A stretch of DNA of 64,000 nucleotides from Macrotrachela quadricornifera. Its lineage: Eukaryota > Rotifera > Eurotatoria > Philodinida > Philodinidae. Numbering within the stretch: position 1 is the first letter of the stretch; each line of letters opens with the position of its first letter. The stretch spans positions 769,313 to 833,312 of the forward strand of contig JAJEKB010020795.1 in NCBI GenBank assembly GCA_022393335.1, written 5' to 3'. This document shows positions 46,771-58,371 of this stretch, piece after piece. The notes beneath the pieces are model-generated. The model was not told the DNA's origin, did no database searches, and was given only the letters and a program-made list of their open reading frames with translations. A program made the translations under genes and the position numbers.

Positions 46771-47663
46771 GTACATATGCACAGAATTTCAAGAGAAATC
46801 AACCTTCTTTTCTATAGTTATGAAGAAAATATTTAAAGTATATGGTTCTTGATTATTCCAAAATTGATCAGCATCTTGTTTTTATAACTCTCTATGGACG
46901 TATTTTATGTTAAACTTTTCTTTAAAATATACTTAAGGTTAACCAAAAGTTTTTTGAATGATGAAATGACCTTGTCGACTAAGATAATTCGCTCAGAAAT
47001 AAAGAAAACAAATATACCATATTGTAGAGCTTTTCGAGATGCGTCGAATGGTGTATAGTAAATCCTCTTGTTATAAGACTTTGAATGAGCTAGAGTTAAC
47101 TTACTGATAAATAAAGAAACACCTCCAACCCCAACCATTCATACCCGCACTGACAAGATGATCGGAGATATTACGTATATGAGATTATAACCCACCAAAA
47201 ACTCTACCAAATTGTATATGAGAAACAATATTTTATAAATATTTTCGGCAAATACCGAGAACCACAATATTCAATAACCTATTATGCTTGTGTGAAAGTG
47301 TGAGTACAGATATGTAGTCGTCTATCAGTAAGTTAACTCTAGTTCGTTTAGAGTCTTATGAAAACAGAATTTACTATACATCATTCGTCGCGCCTCAAAA
47401 AGTTCTACAACATGGTAGATTTGGTTTTTTTTAATTTCTGAATGGGTTACCTTATTCGTCAAGGTTATTTCATCGTTCTACGAACTTTTGGTTATTCCTA
47501 AATATATTTTAAAGAAAAGTTTAACATAAAATGCGTGTATAGAGAGTCATAAAAATAAAATGTTGATCAATTTAGGAATAGTCAAAAACCATATGCTCTA
47601 AACATTTCCTCCATAACTATAGAAAAGAAGGTTGATTTCTCTTGAAATTCTGTGCATATGTAC
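46771..47663. mobile_element. TA-flanked foldback element C, 893 bp
   Basis: Ends GTACATATGCACAGAATTTC in inverted orientation are flanked by TA on both sides (46769-46770, 47664-47665). The arms match for about 380 bp with some differences, for example GAAATCAACCTTCTTTTCTA and AAAGTTTAACATAAAATGCG. Internally, GTAGAGCTTTTCGAGATGCG (about 47021-47045) and the inverted relative CGCGCCTCAAAAAGTTCTAC (about 47390) match the motif found in the elements at 10511 and 34986. No transposase. Confidence 0.75.
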
Positions 47664-47767
47664 TAAAAACTATGGACTACAATATGAATAAAACCGAAGC
47701 ATTACAATGCATGTATCTTTCAGGATATGAACGAAAGAAAATAAAATACTCTGCTTGTTGACCAATT

Positions 47768-48142
47768 ATGGTACCCAGTGTACATGAGATCAGTCAGCAA
47801 ATGAAAAATACATGTCTGTCAATTCTTGAACATTTACACTATCTTCATCAAAGTATCATCGATAATCAATATACACCGGCTTTTCCCCAAACCATGTATG
47901 ACTTTAGTATCGCTCCCTCGAATATTGAACAAATCCAACTCGATGGCACATTATTTAAGTTAATGCCATTAATGAAAGATGACTTTGTGGCAAAGTTCGA
48001 TATAATGTTGACTTTTATTCAGAAGCTATCTATCAAATTAATGTGCTCCTTGACACATTCAGAAGATCTATTCAATCAGTCGATTGAGCGAATATTGAGC
48101 AATCGTTTTTCTCATTTTCTATATCAATTGTTCGACTTGTGA
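47768..48142 (+). CDS. Hypothetical protein, 124 aa
   Basis: An ATG-started frame with mixed codon use and a predicted mostly helical product (QQMKNTCLSILEHLHYLHQ; later DDFVAKFDIMLTFIQKLSIK). No signal peptide, membrane segment or known motif. It begins about 100 bp after a foldback element, so it may be a remnant of a longer gene disrupted by that insertion. It is listed because its composition differs from the flanks; it may not be a real gene. Confidence 0.3.
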   Translation: MVPSVHEISQQMKNTCLSILEHLHYLHQSIIDNQYTPAFPQTMYDFSIAPSNIEQIQLDGTLFKLMPLMKDDFVAKFDIMLTFIQKLSIKLMCSLTHSEDLFNQSIERILSNRFSHFLYQLFDL

Positions 48143-48339
48143 GTTGAGAAATAGATGTTCTCACAAACAGTTAAAAAATATCTAGTCTGTCCAAAAGAAT
48201 TAATTCCACAATCTATGCTTATTTATTTGAAAAAGAAATCCACAAATTGATAAAGAATCATTTTAACTACCAATGTAAATATTTTTTGTGCCTAGATGCG
48301 TTCGAGTTGAAATTGAAAAATTTGAAAACTAATTATTAA

Positions 48340-48510
48340 TTTATCTCAGACTTGAACTGAGTCGTCAGCAATTTCATGCCCTGATAGTCTTAGCCTACTT
48401 TGGCGAATGAACTGAATTTTTAACTTACGTCATGAAAGTCAGATTTGAACACATGAACCATCAATCAGAAGTCATGTGTATACACCACTGAGCTATGCTA
48501 ACTTGAAATG
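48340..48510 (-). repeat. tRNA-derived SINE or tRNA pseudogene
   Basis: On the minus strand, TAGCTCAGTGGTG (from 48495 down) is a good RNA polymerase III A box. About 35 bp further, GTTCAAATCT (48450-48441) is a B box. The acceptor and T stems do not pair well, so it is not a functional tRNA. The sequence continues into a non-tRNA body (CAAAGTAGGCTAAGACTATC, then GACTCAGTTCAAGTCTGAGA), as in SINEs. No target-site duplication was identified. Confidence 0.5.
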
Positions 48511-50602
48511 TTTTCCTCTTCACAACAAAGTTTATTTGCTCTCTAGCATTATTTCTTAAATTCATTAATGCAATTACATTTACTTCTGCTTATATGAAAT
48601 ACTCGACACGTTGTGTAGTTTTCTTCTGATAACCTTAACAGACTCAAATTCAATTGTATGTCGTTTTTGTCTTCCAGAAGTCATAGTTAATATTACATGA
48701 TACCATCGCAGAGAAATTGTCAAAAACACTGCAACCATCGAGAAGAATTTCTCGAGAAAAAAATGGAGAAAAGTCTGATTTTAATTAAATGCTCAAAAAT
48801 CAAATTGTTTTAAAATATTTGGAGAAGTTTATTTTTTTTACAGTGGACAAAAGAAAAAATAAATTCGTCTATGCAGACGAATTATGATGATCATTTTTTA
48901 ATTGTACAACTGAAAAAGAATTATTGAAACTTTTTACTAAACATTATTGATGACTTAAAACAAGCATATATGTGATTTCATCCATCATTAGTAAACATGT
49001 TATAATACAGTTGGATTCTTTGTTCACTTTTTTTTATTTATTATCGACTTTGCTTTGAGATATGCTGTAAAACATTATGTCTATGGCATACTAAACGAAA
49101 TTTCAACAAATTCAATATATCTAACCGAGAAATCTCAACCGCATTAGATGTTTCCGTCAGAAGGATATATTCAACCGTTTATTTAAAAAAAATTCAAATA
49201 CGCGTTCAAATAATTTTTGATTTAAATTCTGTCTTCAGTGTATCTTTTGACGTTCATATGTTTTTTAAGATGGAAAAATATCTGGTCATACTTACTAGAA
49301 GTCTGATAAATACATTTTGAAGTATAAATACACCTAAAGAGGAAGTAGCGAATGCATTTAGATGCAGTTTTACATGAAAACGCGACGAGATATGGTAAGA
49401 ATTGGTTTTAATCACGTTTGAACGCAATAATTCTGCGTCTGGTGTTTATGTGGTTTATCTATGAAAAGTAAAATAAACTAGTTTCGTTAATGACTAAATC
49501 TTAGCTATCTTTCTTAATGAAACAAAAAATGCAGGCCAATTTTGGTATACCAAGGTCAGATTTGTACTGTATTAGAGATGTTTTGATATTTTTGTAAAAC
49601 GAATGTATCAGTAGATCAATAAATTTTTGAAAGATATTCAAAAATTGCAGAAAACAAACTTAATAAAGTTTATGATATTTGTGAAAATGAGCAATTATCG
49701 AATATTTCAGCTGTTGCAACAGACTATTTCTTTTCACCAACAACAATGCACTGAATTATAATTGAGTATACTTCATAGAAGCGAATCGAGATATAATTTG
49801 TCTAAGACTTTATGAGAAATATTCATAAGATCGAATTGAAATTATACAATGTTAAAGATCATCAAGTAAACTTGCTTTTGGTTTTGGATGACGTCCCTTT
49901 CTATTTCAAATTATTTATCGATAAATATATAGTAAAAACCAATGTGTATACAACACATATAAAGACATAATTAAAATCAACAACAAAAATAAACTAAGTT
50001 GAAAATACAACGTCTGCACTGTTTTTTTTTCAAACATTTCGAATGTGATAGTATATCGACTGAAGATTATTATTTTCAATATTTGTTGTTTGGCAAATTG
50101 TATGAAATAAAAGTTAAAAGAATATACTATTAAACTATAAGAAAAGATAATTAAATCAATTGAATTGTGTAAAAGGTTATTTACGTAAATTTTTCAACTG
50201 AATTGTTAGGATATTCCATATAATGAAACTGGAATATTCAAAGATATGTTTCATTTATAGTCAAAATATATCATGATAAATTATTAGAAATTAATTAGTC
50301 AATCAATAAAAAAAAAAGGAATTATTATTCTGTTTATTATAAAATGAAAAATATTTTTTTCACAAGAATAATCTTATTAACAATAAGTATATTACAATAC
50401 ATTATTAAATTCAATCTTCATTTTCCTCATATTATTTGTTTTTTCTACTAATTGAAAATTTCCATTTTGTCCAAGTAATACTAAATTATCTAATATTCAA
50501 AATGAAGAATTAAATTGATTAATGAACATCATTTATTTAACCATATATTCATTAAAGAGTAAATGACAATACTCATAAATATGGCATATAAGTTACAATT
50601 AA
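48511..50602. other. AT-rich spacer
   Basis: No gene, RNA or clear repeat was recognised in about 2.1 kb. Confidence 0.35.
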
Positions 50603-50812
50603 TTATTTCCAACAATTTGTATCAAAATATCTTGCGCCATCTTCTATTGAAATATGTAAGATTTGAACTTGATAAAATAGTTTTTTAATTAGTAATTCAA
50701 CTTGATCGAAATCAGTTCTATTTATATTTAAAGATACATCTATTAAATGGTTTAGTATAATTGAAGATGAGACTGTTTTAATACGAAATAATATATCCTC
50801 ATAATCAATCAA
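50603..50812 (-). pseudogene. Fragment resembling the C-terminal region of a bdelloid F-box-like family
   Basis: A 69-codon frame containing VELLIKKLFYQVQILHISIE and GARYFDTNCWK. The L-F-x-Q-V-Q-x-L-x-I-S … Y-x-D-x-x-x-W pattern resembles a segment I associate with repeated F-box-like proteins of bdelloids. No F-box or further exon was found nearby, so this is either a truncated relic or one exon of an unresolved gene. Recognition is from memory of the pattern only. Confidence 0.3.
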
Positions 50813-52381
50813 TAAACGACAAATATTAAAAAAAAATAAAGTTATGCATTCAAGACTTGATTACTAATCTTAAAATCTTGAACTTTTTTTACTTGAGTTA
50901 TATAAAAATAAAACTAATTTTTTTTTCCTTTAAATAACAATTCATCCTTAAATCTAGTCTTTGATAAGATATCAATGAGATAAGATGAAAATTTCATCTC
51001 GAGTAATTTTTATGAAATGAATTAACTTGAATCAAGAAAATGATAAAATTTCTGCAAACAATAGAAAATAAGAAAAAAAAATGTATATCTAAAATTAATT
51101 ATGAAATTTATGTTTTTGAAAACTTGAAGCATGTAACAAGTATATTTTTCGATCTTTAAATTAGTAAAAACTGGCCAACTAGGTTTCAATTCTACCAGAA
51201 AGCGAATAAAAGAACTAAAAATTAACTTATTCTAAAAGAAAAAAAAACCCAAAAGAATTGACATAAAAATTTTGATATAGTCATGTAAGGAGAATATAAT
51301 ATAGAGTCATCTAGAACCAAAAAGAACGAGTGCGTCCAAAGGATATTTAATATGTTATTATTCGATTGAGTTTTGATCTATCTAAAATATTTTCTGATAT
51401 ATAAGGTCAATGATAAAGCAAGCAGATTTTTCTATAGACTTTGTTAGTAGCTCACACTATTAATCCACCAGACTAATAGATAACTTATACTTGCGGAATA
51501 AATCCATCTAAATACTTTGCAGTTTTGTGAATCTTGTCGAATCCCAAACTATGCAATTACTAGTAGATTTATTAGCTTTACTACAATATTAGAAAAAAAG
51601 ACTTTAATCGATTTACCTAATCTATTTAGAAAATGATGAATAAAATAATTGTTTTTATTAATTTTATATTTATCTAAAACTCGAATGATTCAAAAACAAA
51701 CAGACAAATAATTTATTTTCATATTTATTTCAAAATTGAAGATTTCATTATTTGAAGATATGATAAAATAATTTCAAGAATGAAATAAATATTATTGATT
51801 TACATTCCAAAACTTGATAAGAAATTGACTCTCAAATCCAACTGTATACAATTATTTAGTAAATCTTCCGTATATTATGATTGATTAAATTCTTTTCGCA
51901 ATTTTGATAGTTTCTGGTACAAAAAACACAGAAATTGGATAATACTATGAATCAAAGCAACTTCTACTAAACTAACGCCATCATCAATGACTATATCTTT
52001 GATATACAGAGTAAATTAGATAATAATAATTTTGAGAAAAAATGATGCTTGAACAGTTGTAATTGTTACAACAATAGTGACTAATGTTGCTGAATATACA
52101 TTGATGTTATAAGGCACGTCAAACAAATCTACAAATAATCAATATAGAGAATGAAAATAAAATCATTATTAAAATTACAATTACTTAAATCTGATACATG
52201 TTCTAATAATAATAATTTCCATTAACTTGCGTTTACATAGCTTGATCAATAATGATGAAAATATGCAAGAATCAAACTGATGAAAAAAATGTGTCATACA
52301 GTCCAATACAATTGAATAAAGTTTCATTTCATTGTTAAAAATTTGATATAAATAATGAAGCAACAAGCGGTTAAAGACAAA
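50813..52381. other. AT-rich spacer upstream of the TIL fragment
   Basis: No supported feature. The missing 5' part of the TIL-domain gene may lie in the end of this stretch or in the gap. Confidence 0.3.
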
Positions 52382-52391
52382 NNNNNNNNNN
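52382..52391. other. Assembly gap, 10 N
   Basis: A run of ten N directly before the TIL-domain frame. Its short fixed size suggests unknown true length. Confidence 0.98.
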
Positions 52392-52543
52392 ATCCTTGTG
52401 CGAATCCATGTCAACCATCATGTCAAATACCTAACCAACAACCCTGTCCAACAATAACATGCTCGCTCGGTTGTGTATGTAGTCAAGGTTATCTCCGTGC
52501 TACAAATGATACGGCAAGTGCATGCGTCAAATGTAACAGTTAA
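52392..52543 (+). CDS. TIL (trypsin-inhibitor-like) cysteine-rich domain protein, 3' end only
   Basis: After the gap a frame reads PCANPCQPSCQ…CPTITCSLGCVCSQGYLR…ACVKC and a stop. The spacing of ten cysteines and the GCVC-x-x-GYLR block match the TIL fold, found in secreted serine-protease inhibitors and in mucin/von Willebrand-like proteins. The start is missing: upstream of the gap no signal peptide or matching cysteines are seen, although the frame can be read back to an ATG at 52355. The gap may hide further TIL repeats or a 5' exon. AATAAATATTT about 115 bp downstream could be the polyadenylation signal. Confidence 0.65.
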
Positions 52544-54420
52544 CAAAACTGAAACTATTTATCCGAGAAATACTCTTGATTGTAAATAACAAATATTTAA
52601 TATCGCATTGTTTTTTGTTTTTATTTTCACTTTTTGTATTTTAAACTTTAACTATCAATAAATATTTCTCTCATAAAATATTCTTAAAATAATATATATG
52701 TAAACTGTATAATAATATAGTTTACCTTTTTTGTGTTCTTTGGAAATAATATTGTGATAACAATAAATATGAAAGTAGATCTTTTCATACAAATTGTGAC
52801 AAAATCTTTATCCTTTCATCAGTAAATACTTGTTTTACATTTGAAAATTTCTAGTTGGAAAATAATACTAGCAAATATTTTAATAAATTGAGCAAACCCC
52901 GTCAACATCTTGAGATTTTATAACCACAAGCCTTTTAAAGATTTTACTATTTCATAATGAAAGAATAAAGCGAATTTAGATAGGATCCTTATTAAATGTA
53001 TCAAGAATCTATTACGAAGACTAGAAGGATTTTTCGTCAGAGTATCGGATAAACTATGACACTTCGACAATGTAATACATTTGATTTTCATATATAATAT
53101 TTCATTACACAAGTTGATTATTGTCAAATGTTAAAATCAAAAATATTTTGTCACTAGTGTTTACTTATTCCATCAATAAACAAATTATCATTAACTGTGT
53201 TTAACTTTAAGATTGTATATATTCACGTCTTCAATTAATTCTACAATGATAAGACAATAAAAAGCTGATTTTGATGACGATAAACTATGTATTCTCTTCT
53301 CTTATTTTCATTTGCTAATGTTATTCAATATCATAAAGGAATACGACGATCATCGTTTAAAATTCGTTGAACAATATCATTCATTTATTTCAAGACAGTT
53401 TGTTTATGAAAGAAATTTATGTAAGATGGTTAGTGTTGATCTATTCTGTTTAATGAAATTTTTCATACTAAACAAATCCTGATTGTGAAATTTATAGTAT
53501 AGAATAATGGCGAGAAAAGAACATACGATGCTTGGTATATTTTCGCTTGACTTCTACTAGTAACATGTTTATGTGTAATGTGATTCTTTCTCTTTAACTT
53601 CCATCATCTTATTGTAAGTGAAGATAAGTGAATTAATTGTTTCAACTACAATCAATATATTACTGTTGAATATCTTGACATATAATCAATTATTGAAGTG
53701 AAACTGACTAAATTCATGATTAATCATATTTGTGCTCTAATAATAAACATCTATTAATCTAAAGTAAATCATAGAATGATATTAGGACAATGATGGTCAT
53801 TATTGTATATTATATTCTAAGTGATTCTGAGACATATATAATGCACTTTGAAGAAAAACTACTAATTGAAGACCTACGACATTCGAAAGGCTCAGATGAA
53901 TAATATGTCCTCTAGGTGATCCTTTAATACATTTTTTGTGAAAGATCCTCACTTTTTCCCGATAGTTTGAGAATTGAATTAAAATACTTCAGAAATCAAT
54001 ATTAGAAAATTTTATAATACACATTTCAATGCATCTCTCAAAGTTTTTCATATTCGTTTCTCTATCAGATTATATAAAAAGAAAATTTCTTAAAGTTTAA
54101 TATCCAATATGAAATTGCTAGAAAACAAAAATGAATAAAATCAATCCCATGAAAAGTTCCTATATTTAACATATTATTAAATTAATAAAAATAAAAAAAA
54201 CTTTTTTTTTTGTTCTAGATAATAGTGACATCTGGTGTTACTATCGAGTCTCCTTATTTTTACTTTATGTTTCTTCCAATTAAATAATATACTGATTCAT
54301 GTATTTTATACATTCATTTAATGATAGAATCAAATAGAAAAAAAAAATGACATCATTAATACAATCATATTTTCTTATATTTATTTCAGATAGAAAAAAG
54401 AAAATCATAATAATAAAATT
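52544..54420. other. AT-rich spacer upstream of CHORDC1
   Basis: No gene recognised; a minus-strand frame at 52918-53127 has no motif. The CHORDC1 promoter is expected in the last few hundred bases (inference). Confidence 0.35.
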
Positions 54421-55480
54421 ATGTCAAATTTTTGTTATAATCGTGGTTGTCAAAAAACTTTTACATTAACAAATGATTCAACTAAAGATAATGAAGCATG
54501 TCAATATCATCCTGGTTTACCTTATTTTCATGATGCTTATAAAATTTGGTCATGTTGTCAAAAGAAATCTCATGATTTTACTACATTTTTATCTATCCCA
54601 GGTTGTACACGTGGTCCTCATCAACCAAATAAACCTGAAGAACCAGTTGTATCATCTTCGAATGAACAAGAACAAGAACAAGTAGTCACACCAAAACCTG
54701 TTATACGTCAAGAAATTCCAAAACCACAAATATCTACTATTGAAAGACCACCTATTGATGCTCCATTAACAAAAATGAAATTAATTGTTGCACCAAGTTT
54801 ACAAACAGCAATTGAAAAATTAACTAATACTTCAAAAACTGATACAAATCAAAAAGAACAAATTAATGATGAAATTAAACCTGGTACAATATGTAAACAT
54901 GCGGCATGTAATGCACAATATACAATAAATGAACAAGAACAAGCAACACAATGTAGATTTCATCCAGGTGTACCAATTTTTCATGAAGGTGAAATATTTT
55001 AATAAATACAAAAAAAAAAAAATTTTTTTTTTTTCTTTAGGCTTAAAATTTTGGTCATGTTGTCAAAAGAGAACAACAGATTTTGAAGCATTTACTGCTC
55101 AACCAGGTTGTACTGATGGTGAACATTTATGGCGTTCAGAAACTGAATCATCTACAAATGAAGATGATCCTCAAACACTTAAAACATCATGTCGTTATGA
55201 TTTTCATCAACAAGGTTCATCTGTTGTTCTTAGTATATTTGCGAAAATGGCACGTCCAAATGAAACACATATTGAATTAAATGCTGGTCGATTAAAAGTT
55301 GATACAAAATTTGGTACTGATATAAAAACTAAACGTTTTTTAAATGAATGGGAATTATTTGGTTTAGTTGATGTTAATCAATCAACTGTGGAATTATTAC
55401 AGAGTAAAATAGAAATAATTCTTAAAAAAGCTGAACCACTTAGTTGGTCACGATTAGATCGACCAATACAATTAAATTAG
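54421..55480 (+). CDS. CHORDC1: CHORD- and CS-domain protein (CHORDC1/Morgana/Rar1-like), two exons
   Basis: Exon 1 is 54421-54988 and exon 2 is 55041-55480. They are separated by a 52-bp intron (GTGAAA…CTTTAG) that splits a glycine codon; the product is 335 residues. CHORD I (from CYNRGCQKTFTL to IPGCTRGPH) and CHORD II (from CKHAACNAQYTI to QPGCTDGEHLW, spanning the intron) each show the Cys/His zinc-binding pattern and the signature (I/F)WSCCQK…DF. A CS (p23-like) domain follows (SCRYDFHQQGSSVVLSIFAK onward), ending near DRPIQLN. Family knowledge: an Hsp90 co-chaperone that binds Hsp90 through CHORD and CS domains, with roles in stress signalling and centrosome control. It looks intact and is the most conventional housekeeping gene of the window. 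Confidence 0.96.
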
Positions 55481-56565
55481 TTGATTAAAATATGTCATGT
55501 GATTTTTTATTTATAGAAAAAAAAAAACAAATAAAAGAGAATAAAGAGATTATAAGATTTTTTTTTAAAATCAAGAACAAATAAAATATCTCGGATTTTT
55601 ATATAGATTTTCATAATTAATTTAAAAGTCAATTGTGATAAATAAAGAAAAAATTCTATATTTTCATACTATAATAAATATATCCTGTAAAACTAATAAT
55701 ATAAGTGTCGAACGGGTTTTCTTGATTGAGCTCCCTAGCCGAAAACTGTAGATAATAGGGTACAGAAATTTTCCTGAGATGTGGCTTAATCTTCAGGAGG
55801 ACCTTTGCGAAGCTATTCCTCCCCTCAGTCATCATTTCTTTTAAAAAATCAGGAGATGTACAATAGTATTTTCAAGAATTTTTTTATTAGAAGAGTCCCG
55901 AAAAATCTAGAAAGAGCTAAGCTCTCTCTAGCTCCGCCACTGCTTGTGAATTCAATTTATAAGGATATAATTAAAAGATTTTGTAAAATGTCCACTCTTT
56001 TTATTTACCATCATTCTATTGAAATAAAAACTATAGAAGTCAACATTTTTGTCATTATGAAACTAATCTTCTCTTTCAAATAAAAAATAAAATTTGATTA
56101 GTAATAAAGTAATATACATTCGTTAGGACATTCTGTAGAATTAAATTATCAAATATATGAAAAATATAATCAATATTATTTTCTTTTCAATAAATCAGTT
56201 GATCAAAACACAATACATGTGCTGTTACCATCATTCATTTATTTATGGCATAAATTAGAAATTACTTGTATAATCTTTCATGCAGTCATGTAGAAAAAGT
56301 CATTTTTCTTTGTCAATTTCCTCAAAAAAAAAAGAAGAAGAAACAAGTTAATATAGACTGATGTTATATATTATAACTATTTTCTTAAATATTTTTATTT
56401 ATATTACAATCTTTATATAACTTATTTACTTGATTTAATAATAATGAATAGTAAGAAATTTATTTTTATTTTATAATATATAATTTAATATTATTTTTCA
56501 AAGATATTGAACAATTATGTTCATATTTATTTTGTTGTTATTCACGAGAAAAACAAATTGATCAT
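55481..56565. other. Intergenic region with a possible transposon end
   Basis: At about 55925-55945 the minus strand reads CAGTGGCGGAGCTAGAGAG, which resembles a hAT-type terminus; no partner end was found. Region 56130-56560 may hold an unrecognised 5' exon of the methyltransferase gene; TTTTTCAAAG before 56506 would serve as an acceptor. Confidence 0.35.
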
Positions 56566-57534
56566 ATGAATATCGATGATCCTACGATATTTTATATATA
56601 TAAAGGAATAAATGCATTAAATATTTCCAAATCAACACATTTAATTATAGCTGATTTTGGTTCATCTTATAATAAAAATTCAATTGAAATAATGAAAAAT
56701 ATTATTGAATATATAAAAAAACAAAAAAAATATTCATATACACCATTAATTATTCATAATGATCTTCCAACAAATAATTGGAAAAATTTTTTTCAATTAC
56801 TTATTAATAATAATTCATATAAAGGTTTAATTAATATTTATTCATTTTATGATCAATGTTTACCAAAAAATAGTTTATCTATTGGTTATTCATCAGCATC
56901 ATTACATTATTTATCAAAAAAACCTTGTAATATATTAAATCATTGTTATTTTTCTTATGCTAATCAATATGAATATGATTTATTTTCAAAACAATCAAAA
57001 AATGATTTGAATTTATTTCTTAAATATCGTTCAGAAGAATTAATATCTGGTGGAATACTTATACTTCATATTCCATGTATTAATAATAAACAAGATAGAA
57101 ATTTTAATTATTATTTTGATTTAATTTATAAAACAATACAATTAATACCAATAATAACAAAACAAGAATTATTAGATTTTACAATACCTTTTTATTTACG
57201 TTCATTAAATGAATGTATTGATGAAAATTTATTTAAACAATATTTATTTAAATTAATTAATGTTGAATTTATTTGTTTAAAATCTTTAATATTTAATCAA
57301 TATTATAATAAACAAATAACATTTGAAAATTTTATTAAATCACTTTTAATATTAATGCAATCAGGAACAGAATTTGCATTAAAACAAGCATTAGAAATAA
57401 ATGGAAGATCAATTAATGAAATAAATTATATATTAACACAATTTTGGTCTTTATTTGAAGAAAAATTAAAAAATGAAATACATCCTAATGATGTTAACAT
57501 TTATGCAACTTATTTAATTTTAATGAAAAAATAA
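56566..57534 (+). CDS. SABATH-type SAM-dependent carboxyl methyltransferase
   Basis: 322 residues from the first ATG. The SAM-binding motif IIADFGSSYNKNSIEIM (about residues 27-43) corresponds to the IADxGCSxGxN motif of the plant SABATH family. Further family landmarks follow in order: FYDQCLPKNSLSIGYSSASL, HYLSKKP and FLKYRSEELISGGILIL, then a helical C-terminal cap. Plant members methylate carboxyl groups of salicylate, jasmonate or indole-acetate, or nitrogens of xanthines; the substrate here is unknown. The protein is somewhat shorter than plant enzymes (usually about 360-390), and the N-terminal SAM-gating segment is missing. The frame is open upstream to about 56506 with a plausible acceptor, so a 5' exon is likely. 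This family is rare in animals, which suggests horizontal acquisition. Codon use is as AT-rich as its neighbours, so any transfer is old. Confidence 0.82.
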   Translation: MNIDDPTIFYIYKGINALNISKSTHLIIADFGSSYNKNSIEIMKNIIEYIKKQKKYSYTPLIIHNDLPTNNWKNFFQLLINNNSYKGLINIYSFYDQCLPKNSLSIGYSSASLHYLSKKPCNILNHCYFSYANQYEYDLFSKQSKNDLNLFLKYRSEELISGGILILHIPCINNKQDRNFNYYFDLIYKTIQLIPIITKQELLDFTIPFYLRSLNECIDENLFKQYLFKLINVEFICLKSLIFNQYYNKQITFENFIKSLLILMQSGTEFALKQALEINGRSINEINYILTQFWSLFEEKLKNEIHPNDVNIYATYLILMKK

Positions 57535-57776
57535 ATTATTTTATTCGAATTGTATTACAAATAAAATATATCAAAGGAGGAATCGTCATAATAAGTATAC
57601 AAAGGAAAACCAAGATTATTATGAAAGTAATTGAAAAACTAAAAATTCAGTATGATATTTAATCAAAGATACACTAGAATGTGTCGTATATATATATTTC
57701 TTTCGTTCTGTCTGCTGATTGTTCATTCATCTTATTGTTTCAAACATACGGCTATATATAAACAACGTGATTGAAC

Positions 57777-58362
57777 GGGGCAAATACACTTATCGACCCC
57801 CCCCTCTTCTATTGATCTAAATCGATTAATAGGTCTCGGAGAAGTTCATTAAGAGTATTTTCAAGGGTCTCCAAGTGCCCCAGACCAATACTTTAACGGA
57901 TAAGGTGTATATGCTCCCCTTGATAGGAACCTCACAAAGCATTTCAATAGCTGATGGTGTCACAAAATCTTGATACAGTCGTTGAAGAGCACACCAGTAG
58001 CTGAGGGTGCCACGAAATCTTGATACAATCCCTGATGGGCACATCAATAGCTGAGGGTGTCACGAAATCTTGATACAATCGTTGAAGGGCACAACAATAG
58101 CTGAGGGTGTGATAAAGCTATATTTCAGGGCGTGATTAGTTGTTGTTATGCTTTTCGATGCCTGTGTCCAAATTTTGCCTTCATCTTAAGCTTTTGAAAT
58201 GCTTTGTGAGGTTTCTATCAATGAGAATATATACGCCTTATCCGTTAAAATATTGGTCTGGGGCACTTGGAGACTCTTGAAAATATTCTTGATGAACTTC
58301 CCAGAGACTTATAAATCGATTTAGATCAATAGAAGAGGGGGGTCGATAAGTGTATTTGTCCC
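57777..58362. mobile_element. Foldback element with about 170-bp inverted repeats, internal 50-bp tandem repeats and 9-bp direct repeats (Mutator-like)
   Basis: Ends GGGGCAAATACACTTATCGA and, inverted, GGGACAAATACACTTATCGA begin arms of about 170 bp that match almost base for base (57777-57949 and 58190-58362). The 9-bp word TGATTGAAC flanks both ends (57768-57776 and 58363-58371) as a target-site duplication. The centre contains 3.4 copies of an exactly 50-bp tandem repeat (starts at 57946, 57996, 58046 and 58096; core TAGCTGAGGGTGTCACGAAA). Long inverted repeats plus a 9-bp duplication fit Mutator-like elements. No transposase. The high arm similarity suggests a fairly recent insertion. Confidence 0.8.
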
Positions 58363-58371
58363 TGATTGAAC

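Noticed and set aside
48441..48503. Functional tRNA gene on the minus strand
   Set aside because: A and B boxes are present but the acceptor and T stems do not pair, so it was called a SINE or pseudogene instead.
55805..56083. Plus-strand open frame
   Set aside because: Overlaps a transposon-end-like sequence and has no coding signature.
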